Source: Ahaetulla prasina
Lineage: Eukaryota; Chordata; Lepidosauria; Squamata; Colubridae
NCBI RefSeq assembly: GCF_028640845.1
Contig: NC_080540.1
Location: forward strand, 95,716,061-95,780,060
Direction of reading: 5' to 3'
DNA: 64,000 nt
Position 1 is the first letter of the stretch; each line of letters begins with the position of its first letter. Below the pieces are notes generated by a model that was not told the DNA's origin, made no database searches, and saw only the letters and a list, made by a program, of their open reading frames with translations. This document shows, piece by piece, positions 1-10,830 of the stretch. The position numbers and the translations under genes were made by a program.

Positions 1-104
1 AAACCAGAAGCCTCTGAATTTTATCAGCATTTTTATCCGCATATGCGACTTGTTCAAAGTATGAACAAGTATATTGAAGTGACAAATATTAACCCAGAGG
101 AATG
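1..104 (+). CDS. Possible terminal coding exon of an unidentified gene
   Basis: The first frame is open from the window edge for 34 codons and ends in TGA at 102-104. It begins KPEASEFYQHFYPHM and ends YIEVTNINPEE. The composition looks like real protein (mixed aromatic, charged and aliphatic residues) rather than translated AT-rich noise. It would be the 3' end of a plus-strand gene facing CAMLG tail to tail. I do not recognise the protein, and the upstream exon boundary is outside the window. It could also be a chance open frame, since 34 codons is short. Confidence 0.35.
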
Positions 105-735
105 ACCTTAAGAAATCATTCTCGATTGATCCTCAGTAGGTCTCTTTCCATTTGTGGAACACGTCAAGTTTCAAGCATGGGCTTCTGATGGGAGGAAGAA
201 AGAGAACACTAGCTACTATCCATTTCAACTGCCTGTGTCCTTTGTATGATGTTGCAGAGGGTACTTATCCCAGTGTTTTAAGGGGCCCATGAAATGGAGG
301 AACAGGCCAAAATAGCTTTCCCACCTTTTGCTCAACACAAGAATTCTGGAACAAAGCCATAAAATGTAATTCAGTCAACCACACAATACCTCAGTTGTCT
401 TGGGGTTTCATGTCCAAAAGAAATATTAAAGTACAAGGTGGCATCAGCAATAGTGGGAAAACTAATGTTTTCCTTAGTAGCAGGAAAGGCCTGCTTTTGA
501 AACATTGTTACTTTGTCTTCCATGTTTGAAATCAAACTTATGACACCTAACTTGTAATAATTCATCCTCATAGTTGGGAATGTGGCTTTTCCTTCATAGT
601 TGTGATTAAAGTACACTGGATTAAGAAAGAAGAAAGAACTGATGAACATTTAACCCTGTTTGTATATTTACAGAGGGGTGTGAATGAACTCAAGACTAAA
701 ATAGTCCTGCTGATGTACTGAATCCCATGCTATTA
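105..735. other. Convergent 3' UTR region between the left-edge ORF and CAMLG
   Basis: No coding exon or recognisable repeat is visible. On the minus strand this is where the CAMLG 3' UTR must lie. On the plus strand it would be the 3' UTR of the unidentified left-edge gene, if that gene is real. I see no unambiguous AATAAA on either strand, so neither transcript end can be placed. Confidence 0.4.
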
Positions 736-927
736 TCATGGCACTTCTGAGCCAAAAAACACAAGCAGTTCATGACAGAACATGAAAGTAAAGAAATAAA
801 CACAAAGGTCTGTGAAGACATCTCCCATTTTGCTGTAAGTGTCCATGGAACGACTAATTACTTCTGCAGGGATCCCAGACAGTAAAAGAGCAGCAGTTAA
901 TACTGTAGTTTTTGTCTTCTTTTCACT
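736..927 (-). CDS. CAMLG: CAMLG coding exon 4 (last)
   Basis: Residues 236-298 plus TGA at 738-736. Acceptor TTTTTTGCAG precedes AGTGAAAAG at 927; phase 0. It contains [19 protein letters not shown] and a hydrophobic stretch after DVFTDLCVY. The pre-C-terminal [12 protein letters not shown] differs slightly from the mammalian HELLDYWGSEVP. Confidence 0.95.
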   Translation of the reverse strand, partial: SEKKTKTTVLTAALLLSGIPAEVISRSMDTYSKMGDVFTDLCVYFFTFMFCHELLVFFGSEVP

Positions 928-3900
928 CTGCAAAAAACAACAACAAAGTTTAATTTTTTAAAACTTTCATCTTATAGCATCTTATTTCATTTTAAATGTT
1001 ATAGAACCTATTCTTTCCCCCCCACAACTTGTTCCAAATAAGGAAACAATTAACCTAGGATCACCCAAAGAACTCTATGGTTGACAGAGAAAATGAATCT
1101 CCCAAGTCTAAGCCTATCACATCAGTCATCACTAAAGTGAATCCCCCATTCTTGGTCACTCCAAGTTATAAATGTTAAGGATTTCTAAGGATTTCTCAGA
1201 TTTTTCTAACAAAACACTTACCTTAGGGAAATACTTTGACAGTCCCATATATGCAAGTTGTAAAGTAAGGAATGGAGCAAATATTGACTGTAGAGGGAAA
1301 AAAATATATATACTTTAGCAAATAATCATGAGAAATCATACCAAATAGATGCTTGCAAGGAAAGCTTCTATTTCTTGTAGAACATTTCAATGATTTAACT
1401 AAAAAATGAAAAAAGAAAAAGCACTTTTTAAAAATGCTGCTAATCAAACATATTGCATTTAAGAATAACTCATAGGAGATGGGTAGAGGTGGATATCTGT
1501 GATAAGTTAAATAGTAATATATTAATGATAATTAAACCAGCCCTATCACTTACTTCCAACACAAAGCTCTTTGTGTATCAAGTGCATAATATTAAAATGC
1601 ATTAGTTAGGGTTACTCTGAAGGGATGTTTGTCAGCTGTGCTTTAGGACTATTCAAATGGTTAACAAAAAAGAGGTTACACAGCCACTGCTTTCTACCTG
1701 GATTTCTAACCTTCTAATGCTTAACTGATGCCAAGAAAGAAGTGCAGGACAGGAAGTCCTCAACTTATGACCAAAGTTGAGCCCATAATTTATGTTGCTA
1801 AGGAAGAAATTTGCCCACAAGTGACGTACATTTATAAGAGTCACAGCATCCCATGGATACGTAATTGCCAATGGTCAGCTTCACAACTGGATTCTGACAA
1901 GTAAAGACAATGGAGAAACTGGCAGAAAGTAGAAAGTTGCAAATTGTGGTCACATGATGTCATGCTTAATGACAAGTGATTTGTTTAACAATCATAGTAG
2001 AACTGACATCATAAGTCTGGCATGATCATCTGATGCTTTGCTTAATGATTGCATCACTTAGCAATGGAGTGGCCGGTCTCAATTGTGGTCATTAAGTTCC
2101 TGTACTTGCTTACTGTAAAGATGCTCTGAAGTACAGACTTTCACACAGTTCTTAACAGTTACTGCTAGAAATAATAAATGGGTTTTATGGATTTGGTCCT
2201 GAATCTATTTAGCCATGAGAAAATAATTGTTTAGCATAATTACCCCATGCATGTACTACTTTACAAGCCTGCCAGCAAGGCAACCAAGACAAAAAAGGGA
2301 GAAAAATGAAAATAGTAAGATTTTTTTTTTAAAAAACTTACCAAATATTTGCATACAAAAACTCTAACACCAATGGCAAGGAGTACACAGCCCACCAATC
2401 TAAAAATGTGAAAGGAATCAAATTCCTCCAAAGCGCTTCCATTTTCTTGACTTGGCTTCTCATTCATCAGCTGGTTTCTAAGCTTCATTGCTTCATCAAA
2501 CCTTGATAAATACTGATCTAATCCATGGCGTGGTGCTCTCTGTGGAACGTCCAACAGTTCCCCTCTACTGCGTTGCCGGAGCTCACTGCTGCCATCGCTA
2601 CCAACTTCATGAGTTTTGCTAAATAAGTCTATTTTCTCTCCTTTGTGCTCTGCTAAACTGCTTGTGTGGTCAGCCGTTCCTGATAAGCTGCAGACTGTAT
2701 CACCAAGCACAACCCGTTTGGAAACAGGAGCAGGAAGGCAAATTGGTTTATCCTGTTCCAGTTGAAGCTTAGTTTCTGAATGAGTGTCATCATCTAAAGA
2801 GAACAGAACAAAAACTGAAATCATACCACAAATTTGAAGTTGATGATAAATTCTTAGAGGGTAGGATAAATTACAGATGTCAACAAATGATATGATGCTT
2901 CAGTTAGCCAAAGTCCTTTTCTTTTTAATTTTTAATTTTTAACATTTAAAATTCATTTTTTCCCATGCGCACTTTTTAAAATATAAATATATTATAAATT
3001 GCCCATAATCGCAAGAGATTCAACAGAGGAAAGTACAGGAGGTCCTTGGTTTGAAGGTGGAAAATAATGAATATGTGATCCTGGAACACTGAAATAGACA
3101 TAAATATATGCCAGTTACCAAGCACCCAAATTTTGATCACTGAGGGAACTGCGATGGTTAGGAGTATGAAGACCAGTAATAATATTTTTTCAGTATTGTC
3201 ATAACTTCAAATGGTTGTTAAATGAATAGTGTAAATCAAGTATACCTTATTGTATGTATGTTCAACAATATTTTCTGCATAGAATATATATTTAGGAATT
3301 GTGCCATATGTAATGAATCTGTTAGACATTAATAATGTAGTTTTTTTAATACCTTTATCTATAGCTCTCAGAGACATTACCAAATATATTTATGCAGTAA
3401 ATTTTAGAAGTGCATCCCAATCTGAAAAGGATGAAAACTGTTGAAATATAAAAGAATACACACACATACACACTCATAAATATTGTTTATTTTTTTTACA
3501 ACTCCCTTGATTTTTTCTTGCTTCTCAAAGAATCCTATGCCCAAATGTTCCATTGTCAATAATGAGAAGCCACAGAAATTATCTATGTACATCCTAATTG
3601 TCGTTATAAAGCAATGTATGCAAAAATACAGTGGTGCATATGTTTCGATTGCTCAAAAGAAATGAGTAAATCCCTTCTGTAATAATCATCTCTCAATCAC
3701 AGTTTCACATTGGTTTATTTTTTGTGCATTGAAAAAAATTATTTAAAATGTCAAAGGTAATCATATAATGTACTTCCTAGAATAAGGGTATCAAATTGGC
3801 AGTCTGGGGGGGCCGGATGCATCATGCCCAGGCCCCACCCACCCCAGCTCCTCGAATGGGAAAAACGTCACGAAACATCTCATGACAGCATGATGTGGCA

Positions 3901-6900
3901 AGTTTGACACCTGTGGCCTAGAGTTGGACTAATCACTTATTTCCATATCCTGTTAAGTACAGAATTAAGATATTCTCTAACCATGCTTAGAAAACCTCAT
4001 GTAGTCACCTTTAATGCATCTCTAGCTCACAATAAAGTCATCTTAAAATGATACCTATTCTGTCAGAGAATACTTATATAATTCTGATCTTTATAGGTTA
4101 TAGAGATATTTATTTATTTATTTATTTATTTATTATTTAAATTTATATACCGCCCTATCTCCCAAAGGACTCAGGGCGGTTCACAGGCATATAAAACATC
4201 AATATACAAAATTAAAATAATCTTTAAAAAACTTATTCCAATGCCCTATCATTAAAAATAGAAATATAAATATTAAAATCAATTTAAAACCCCTATAAAA
4301 TTTAAAAATCTAAGCCAGTCCTGCACAGATGAATAAATGTGTCTTGAGCTCGCGACGGAAGGTTCGAAGGTCCGGAAGTTGACGGAGTCCTGGGGGGAGC
4401 TCGTTCCAGAGGGCGGGAGCCCCCACAGAGAAGGCCCTTCCCCTGGGCGTCGCCAGACGACACTGCCTAGCTGACGGCACCCTGAGGAGTCCCTCCCTGT
4501 GAGAGCGCACGGGTCGGTGAGAGGTATCTGGTCGCAGTAGGCGGTCCCAGATAACCCGCCCTATGCCATGGAGCGCTTTAAAGGTGGTCACCAAAACCTT
4601 GAAGCGCACCGGAAGGCCACAGGTAGCCAGTGCAGCCTGCGCAGGATGGTGTTATGCGGGAGCCACGAGGGCTCCATCTATCACCCGCGCAGCCGCATTC
4701 TGGACTAACTGTAGCCTCCGGGTGCCCTTCAAGGGGAGCCCCATGTAGAGAGCGTTGCAGTAATCCAGGCGAGACGTCACGAGGGCGTGAGTGACCGTGC
4801 ACAGGGCCGCCCGGGCCAGAAAGGCGAACTGGCGCACCAGGCGAACCTGGTAGAACGCTCTCCTGGAGACGGCCGTCAAATGATCTTCTAGAGACAGCCG
4901 TTCATCCAGGAGGACGCCTAAGTTGCGCACCCTCTCCATCGGGGCCAGTGACTCGCCACCGATGGTCAGCCACGGATTTAGCTGACTGTACCGGGATGCC
5001 GGCATCCACAGCCACTCTGTCTTGGAGGGATTGAGCTTGAGCCTGTTTCTCCCCATCCAGACCCGTACGGCCTCCAGACACCGGGACAGCACTTCGATAG
5101 CTTCGTTGGGGTGGTCCGGTGTAGAAAAGTACAGCTGGGTGTCATCCGCATACAGCTGGTACTTCACACCGAAACCACTGATGATCTCACCCAGCGGCTT
5201 CATGTAGATGTTAAACAGAAGGGGCGAGAGAATCGACCCCTGCGGCACCCCACAAGTGAGGCGACCTCTGCCCCCCTGTCAACACCGACTGCGACCGGTC
5301 GGAGAGATAGGAGGAGAACCACCGATAAACGGTGCCTCCCACTCCCAATCCCTCCAACCGGCGCAGCAGGATACCATGGTCGATGGTATCGAAAGCCGCT
5401 GAGAGGTCTAATAGGACCAGGGCAGAGGAACAACCCCTATCCCTGGCCCTCCAGAGATCATCCACCAACGCGACCAAAGCCGTCTCCGTGCTGTAACCGG
5501 GTCGGAAACCGGACTGGAACGGGTCTAGATAGACAGTTTCATCCAGGTGCAAGGGAAACTGATATGCCACCATACTCTCTACAACCTTCGCGCAGCGAAG
5601 GTTGGAGACCGACGATAATTACCTAAAACAGCCGGGTCCAGGAAGGCTTCTTGAGGAGGGCCTCACCACCGCCTCTTTCAAGGCGGCCGGAAAGACACCT
5701 CCACCAAAGAAGCGCCGTAATCGCCTGGAGCCAGCCTCGTGTCACCTCCTGCGTGGCCAGCACCAACCAGGAGGGGCACGGGTCCAGTAAACATGTGGTG
5801 GCATTCAGCCTCCCCAACAACCTGTCCATGTCCTCGGGAGCGACAGGGTCAAACTCATCCCATACAATGTCACCAAGACCACCCTCAGCCGTCTCATCCG
5901 TATCACGCAATCTTGGTCCAAGCCATCCCGAAGCTGAACTATTTTATCGTATAGATAACCGTTAAACTCCCCAGCCCGCCCCTCCACGGGGCCATCCCGC
6001 CCCCCTTGGTGTAGAAGGGAGCGGGTCACCCGAAACAGGGCGGCTGGGCGGTTATCTGCCGATGCAATGAGGAGGAGGCGACGACGCCTCGCTTCCTCAT
6101 TGCCACTAGGTAAGCCCTAGTATAGGACTTCACTAGTGTCCGATCAGCTTCTGAACGGCTAGACCTCCAGGAACTCTCTAGGCGTCTTCTCCGCGCTTCA
6201 TCCCTCTCAGCTCCTCGGAGAACCAAGGAGCTGGTTGGGACCTGCGCCGGGTCAGAGGTCGCAAAGGCACGACCGGTCTAAGGCCCCGCCGCGCCCGCTC
6301 CCAGGCCGCAACAAGTTCCTCAGCCGAGCCGTGAGCCAGACCCTCAGGAAATGGCCCAAGCTCCGTCCGGAACCCCTCCGGGTCCATCAGGCGCCTGGGA
6401 CGGAACCAACGTGTCGGCTCCGTCTCCCTGCGGTGGTGAATGGCGGTCAGAAAGTCCAGACGAAGAAGAGAGTGATCTGACCATGACAAAGGTTCAATGA
6501 CTATTTCCTTTAAGTCCAGATCTCTCAACCACTGACCAGAGACAAAAATCAGGTCCAGAGTGCCACCCCCAACGTGAGTAGGGCCATCAACTACTTGGGT
6601 CAGGTCCAAGGCCGTCATGGAAGCCATGAACTCCCGAGCTACCGTCGATGACGAGCCGGACGATGGCAGGTTATCATGGTATAGGAACATATTTTCCAAG
6701 ACCTTTGTGGTTGCTCTACCCTATTCTGTGGCATATGACTTGACTGCTGATTTCCTTAACTGTTGATGGTTGATCCAAAAAGCAGAGGCTATCTACCACT
6801 GCAATATAGTCTAAAGCTGGTTACTCTACCTGATATAGAGTCTCCTTTATATTTAATTTGAATTCCATTTTTCCACTAGGGTACAAGTAGTCCTCCATTT

Positions 6901-7794
6901 ATAACCATTCATTTAATAACCGTTTGAAGTTACAACGGCACTAAAAAGTGATTTATGACCAGTTTTCACACTTACAACCACTGTAGCATCCCTATGGTCA
7001 CACAATCAAAATTTGGGCACCTGGCAAATGGCATGTATTTATGGCAGTTGCACTGTCCCAGGGACATATGTTCACCATCTGTAACCTTCCTAGAAGGCTT
7101 CCAACAAGCAAAGTCAAGGGGGGAAGCCAGATTCACTTAAAACCCATGTGATTCATTTAACAACTGCAGTGATTCACTTGGTAACTATGGCAAAAAAGGG
7201 TCATAAAATAGGAGCAAAAGTCACTTTACGAATGTCTTGCTTAGCAATGGAAATTTTAGCTTTAGTTGTGATTGTAAGTCAAGGACAATCTTATTTGATT
7301 TTTATTATGAGAGCTTGCAGATCCTTTGCATTTTCAGCATGGCATCCATTGCTATTGCTAGACTAAAAATGAATAATTCTCTTACAAATCTCAACTCCTT
7401 CACCCAATTTAAGATAGCAACTAAGATATACGAATTATGCTAAAATGCTATTCACTAACGTAAGCTTGTCTTGATTGGATGAACTCACAGACATGGTGAG
7501 TTCTTCTTAAAGCCATTCAAATTTGACTTTTTTTTTTCCTTCCAAAAATGAGAATGCGGTTCCCGAAGACCTACACACTGTAAATAATTTGACTGGGGCC
7601 GGTCCCATTTAAACCAATAATGGGGTTTAAAACGTATCAGAAAGCACCTCCATTAAATTTCCGTTATCCAAGAATGACGACTCCTTTTATATTTGAGGAG
7701 CTCGAAGCATCTGGCCACTACCTAAGTCAGCCGTTTGCAGTCTTGCTGGAAACAAAGTTTTGCAGCAAAAAAAAGGCAGATTTTTAACTTCGGA

Positions 7795-7854
<60 letters not shown>

Positions 7855-8305
7855 GGTACTTGGTTGATATCTAGGACGCTGGCAGCAACCCGTATCAACC
7901 ATCAGCACCAGTCAATGGTATTTGTGATGCCTTTTTGAATGTTCAGTTGACTGAGTTTCATGTTTAATGAATAAAGATAAATAATAGTAATGATGTGAGG
8001 GGTTTTGAGAAGACGGGAAAAAAGGGCGCTCCCAACGAATCCCCGCCTCCCACCGGCCGCGGCCTGGGCTTTCCTCGCCAGAGGCCCCCCACGACCCCAG
8101 GCCACGCCCCGTCCTCACCCGCCTTCGGCCGATGGAAGCCCATGATGCGATTGATCCGCTCCTCCGAGTTCATCAGGAGCTTTCGCCGGCGAATCTCGGC
8201 CCTCCGCTGAGAGGCGGTGAGTCCGCTCAGCGGTGGGGAAGATCCGCCGCTTCCTTCGTGGTGGCTGCTACCAAACCCGTCCCCTTCCACAGGATCCGGC
8301 TCCAT
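736..8305 (-). CDS. CAMLG: CAMLG, calcium-modulating ligand (GET2-like ER receptor subunit), complete gene of four coding exons
   Basis: The coding sequence is the join of 8305-8119, 2793-2342, 1287-1222 and 927-736 on the minus strand: 897 nt, 298 aa, against 296 aa in human. All introns are GT-AG with phases 1, 0, 0. CAMLG is an ER membrane protein that, with GET1/WRB, forms the receptor and insertase for TRC40/GET3 carrying tail-anchored proteins; it was first described as a cyclophilin-B-binding calcium modulator. The cytosolic N-terminus holds the basic GET3-contact motif ([18 protein letters not shown], about residues 34-51). The C-terminal third is hydrophobic, with segments near 193-211, 214-229, 242-259 and 272-293. 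The protein ends GSEVP as in mammals. Identity is secure from near-identical blocks such as [17 protein letters not shown] and the last exon. The start is the ATG in the CpG island that gives the family's usual N-terminus. Confidence 0.96.
1222..1287 (-). CDS. CAMLG: CAMLG coding exon 3
   Basis: A 66-nt exon coding residues 214-235 (begins [15 protein letters not shown], ends SKYFPK), phase 0 on both sides. Acceptor CCCTCTACAG and donor GTAAGT are strong. It supplies most of a membrane segment. Confidence 0.94.
1752..2103 (-). mobile_element. TA-flanked mini-element, diverged copy
   Basis: Begins with the family terminus (aggaagtcctcaacttatga) and continues with the 'gagccc ... gttgctaag' block that marks reverse orientation. 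It lies in CAMLG intron 2. The interior is strongly diverged from the intact copies. Confidence 0.55.
2342..2793 (-). CDS. CAMLG: CAMLG coding exon 2
   Basis: Codes residues 63-213, opened in phase 1 by acceptor TCTCTTTAG and closed in phase 0 by donor GTAAGT after KYL. It holds the conserved [21 protein letters not shown] and [13 protein letters not shown] blocks and the first transmembrane segment. The first ~80 residues are Ser/Asp-rich and the least conserved part. Confidence 0.95.
3783..3913. mobile_element. hAT-type mini-element relic
   Basis: Ends resemble the inverted pair gggtatcaaa / tttgacacctg, the same termini as the element at 38573-38697. The middle is GC-rich. Target duplication is unclear. 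Confidence 0.5.
4090..6705 (-). mobile_element. CR1/L2-group non-LTR retrotransposon, frameshifted, 5' truncated
   Basis: Reading on the minus strand from 6699 downward there is the C-terminal part of an APE-type endonuclease ([19 protein letters not shown]), then reverse transcriptase. The RT N-part at 5573-5211 has [17 protein letters not shown]. The RT C-part at 5248-4652 has [15 protein letters not shown] and the catalytic YADD at about 5152-5141. A C-terminal region at 4609-4310 includes [14 protein letters not shown]. Frames change between these blocks, so the copy is dead. The 3' UTR (4320-4090) carries the CCGCCCTGAGTC...GGGCGG hairpin and an ATTT repeat. ORF1 and the 5' end are missing. 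The GC content is well above the surrounding intron. A second 5'-truncated copy lies at 50450-51080. Confidence 0.88.
6890..7290 (+). mobile_element. TA-flanked mini-element, near full length
   Basis: Left end TA|CAAGTAGTCCTCC; the right end reads ...gtgattgtaagtcaaggac. It shares the family core: 'caacggcact', 'gtcacacaatcaaaatttgg', 'gccagattcactt' and 'aacaactgcagtgatt'. Confidence 0.75.
7798..7853. repeat. AAT trinucleotide microsatellite
   Basis: About 18 uninterrupted AAT/ATA units. On the reverse strand this gives a meaningless poly-Tyr frame. Confidence 0.97.
8119..8305 (-). CDS. CAMLG: CAMLG coding exon 1
   Basis: ATG at 8305-8303; 62 codons plus one base, donor GTGAGG at 8118. It codes the Gly/Ser-rich leader and the basic [20 protein letters not shown] block that contacts GET3/TRC40, then MGFHRP. 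It sits in a CpG island. Confidence 0.95.
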
Positions 8306-8558
8306 GACCCGTCGCTCGCCGAAAGAGCCGCGACCACCTTCAAGGCTTTTCTCTCCTCAAGTAATACAATGGGAAATCCTCTCCGACAACTGCTCTCTAG
8401 CGCGCAAGCGCAACTGGCGCCATTTGAGGACCGCCTTCAGATGCTGAAACGAGCGACGCCATCTTAGATGAGGGTCTCCCTGTTAAGAGTTCGGTGACGG
8501 CGGCAAGTTTAAAGCCGTTGTACAGAAGCCGTCGACCCTAGCAAAAGATGGCGGAAAA

Positions 8559-8612
8559 GGCTTCGGTAGTGAAGCGGGTGAAAAGGGCTTCGGGAGTGAA
8601 GCGGGTGAAAAG
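8559..8612. repeat. 27-bp tandem duplication in the CAMLG promoter
   Basis: Two adjacent copies of a 27-bp unit beginning ggcttcgg and ending gggtgaaaag, with one mismatch. Confidence 0.9.
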
Positions 8613-8849
8613 TTGAGTATGATCTCATCGGTTAGGGGAAAAAATCATAATCGCTTCCGTCATGCTCAGCTGCGGGCTTCTTCAGGCGGGGCTGCGCGGA
8701 TTTCAATTGGCAGCCAGCTAATAGCGGAAGTTGGTGGTTTATCCCCAAAATAATTAAGGAAATACCAAAAATTATTTTCCATTCTAATCCCAAAAGTACT
8801 TAGGCAAGGATTTTTTCCCCCTTGCCTTTGGCTTTATATTGATATATTG

Positions 8850-9003
8850 ATCATCAATTGTGTTGTAAATGTTGTACCTTGATGAACGTATCTTTTCTTT
8901 TATGTACACTGAGAGCATATGCACCAAGACAAATTCCTTGTGTGTCCAATCACACTTGGCCAATAAAAAATTCTATTCTATTCTATTCTATTCTATTTAT
9001 TTT
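8850..9003 (+). mobile_element. CR1 (Snake1/L3-type) LINE 3' tail with ATTCT microsatellite
   Basis: The segment from 'ctttta tgtacactgagagc' through 'cacttggccaataaa' is nearly identical to 61208-61300 and runs straight into ATTCT repeats. CR1-L3 LINEs of advanced snakes are known to carry such microsatellite tails. Only the 3' end is present. Confidence 0.8.
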
Positions 9004-9172
9004 ACTTATTTTATTCTCCATCTTTTATATTGGGCCTTTCCCCCCCCAAGTGATTTTGTGCTAGACTTGTTTTCTATTAGTTTAATAGATGAATACCCGT
9101 GTTCCCCTACGAACCTATGTGATGGGGATTGATAAATCGAAACAGTGAGAATTAATGAGTAGTTATGATCGG

Positions 9173-9375
9173 CCTCTCCTCTCCCCTTCTCTCCCTCAGG
9201 CTGACCCCACTGAAGCCTCTCTTCTCTATTCTCTTCCTCAGGCTTGCTCCATAGATCCTCTCCTCCCCTTCTCTCCCTCAGGCTGGCCCCACAGAAACGT
9301 CTCCTATCCTATCCCCTTCTCTCCATGAGGCTTGCCCCACAGAGGCCTGTCCTATGCTATACCATTCTCTCCAGA
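9173..9375. repeat. ~43-bp minisatellite, about 4.5 units
   Basis: Units share 'ccttctctccctcaggct' followed by a 'ccccac' block and are separated by CT-rich spacers. They diverge by roughly 10-25 percent. Confidence 0.8.
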
Positions 9376-10332
9376 GTTATTTTCAAGTTGGGAGGGGGAT
9401 TAAAACATCTAACTAGCATCAGAGTGTGTTAAAATAATGTAGAAAACACTAATGTTCTGATGGTCATTTCAAAAAATCCTTTCTTAGTGAACACCTAGAA
9501 GCCAAGAGAAACATAGGTGGCAAATTTCAAGTTTGTAGGCTTTATGGTTCCGAAGATTTTGTGATTAATGCGTGCGTGGTTTTCACTTTTATCTATATAT
9601 AGATTAAAATGGTTTAGATTTATTTGGTGTAATTAAATTTCATGTTTTTGCTGAATTACATGTTTTGCAAACTATAGAGCTAATGTAGTTTAAATAAAAA
9701 TGCCACAAATGTAATGTTTTGTAATACTTTAGGATAAAAGTGCTTAGGAATGATTTATTAATAATTTTGAGTGCTACAAATAAGATCCAACGTATATACA
9801 TGGTTTGGAATAAAGAATGGTGAGGCAAAGAAATAGGAAATGGAAGCAGGAATGTTGTGAGGAAAAAATACAATGTTGGAACTCCTGCTTTTAAGAGGAA
9901 ATAAAGCTGAGCATAGTGTTGGAAGAAATAGCCACCACATTCAGTTCCAAGCTGGGAGAAAGGCACTGGAGACAAAATGGAGGCTGGAGGCTGATTGGAA
10001 AGATGGTTTAATGATGAAGCAGAACCACCAGGCAAGTGTGATTGTGGGCAGCTGACCACATGGAGTTGAGAGTGAGGGGTATATATACTTCTCTTGGCCT
10101 TTGAACTTGAACTGCCTGTTTCTGTGCAAGAGCATGTATTCTTTTGGCTGCTGTAGGGGTCATAGCTGGCTCTGTAGGTTGTTTCAGCTCCCAGATTTGG
10201 TTGAGGTTTGGCTGATGCAATGAAGGGGCTTGTTGGGCAATTCCTATTGTGGCTGAGGGCTAACCTTTGTTCAGACCTTGCTGCAGGGAATTTGCTTATG
10301 AATAGAGATAGAATTTCCTGGGGAGGAAAGTT

Positions 10333-10830
10333 ATGGCAAATCTAGACAGCATACTAAAAAGCAGAAACATCACCCTGCCAACAAAAGTGTGTGTAGTCAA
10401 GGCTGTGGTTTTCCCAGTTTCAGTGTATGGCTGTGAAAGCTGGACCATAAGAAAGGCTGAGCTCCAAATTGAGGCCTTTGAACTATGGTGCTGGAGAAGA
10501 TTCCTGCGAGTCCCTTGGATTGCAAGATAGTCAGTCCTAGAGGAGATCAACCCTGACTGCTCTTTAGAAAGCCAGGTCCTGAAGATGAAACTAAATACTT
10601 TGGCCACCTAATGAGAAGGAAGGGCTCACTGGAGAAAAACCTAATACTGGGAATGATTGAGGGCAAAAGAAGAAGGGGACAACAGAGAATGAGGTGGCTG
10701 GATGGAGTCACCGAAGCAGTAGGCGTGAGCTTAAATGGACTTGAGGATGGTAGAGGACAGGAAAGCCTGGAGGAACGTTGTCTATGGGGTCGTGATGGGT
10801 TGGACACAACTTTGCAACTAATAACAACAA
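10333..10830 (+). mobile_element. BovB (RTE-clade) LINE, 3' end of ORF2 and tail
   Basis: An open stretch from 10333 translates as MANLDSILKSRNITLPTK, then VYGCESWTIRKAE and FELWCWRRFLRVPW. This is the familiar end of the RTE/BovB reverse transcriptase protein. After a stop, continued similarity is visible in broken frames (HLMRRKGSLEKNLILG; QQRMRWLDGVTEA). The element ends in 'aataacaacaa'. It is 5' truncated and inactive. BovB is known to have moved horizontally among squamates and ruminants. Confidence 0.9.

Larger units (their letters stand above)
2794..8118 (-). other. CAMLG: CAMLG intron 1
   Basis: A 5.3-kb intron holding a decayed hAT-type mini-element (3783-3913), a CR1/L2-group LINE (about 4090-6700), a TA-flanked mini-element (6890-7290) and an AAT trinucleotide repeat (7798-7853). 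I see no additional exon. Confidence 0.8.
7960..8620 (-). promoter_or_regulatory. CAMLG: CAMLG CpG-island promoter and 5' UTR
   Basis: CpG-rich DNA surrounds exon 1 and extends about 300 bp upstream of the ATG at 8305. Two YY1-type AAGATGGC motifs are visible, one on the minus strand at 8465-8458 and one on the plus strand at 8545-8554. This kind of motif is common just downstream of housekeeping start sites. No TATA box is apparent. A 27-bp unit is duplicated at 8559-8612. The exact start site cannot be read from sequence. Confidence 0.75.

Noticed and set aside
5022..6480. Plus-strand open frames in the 4.1-6.7 kb block
   Set aside because: They are shadows of the minus-strand LINE endonuclease/RT, which carries the YADD and SDH motifs.
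7687..7908. Open frame with a long poly-tyrosine run
   Set aside because: It is a translation of the AAT microsatellite.
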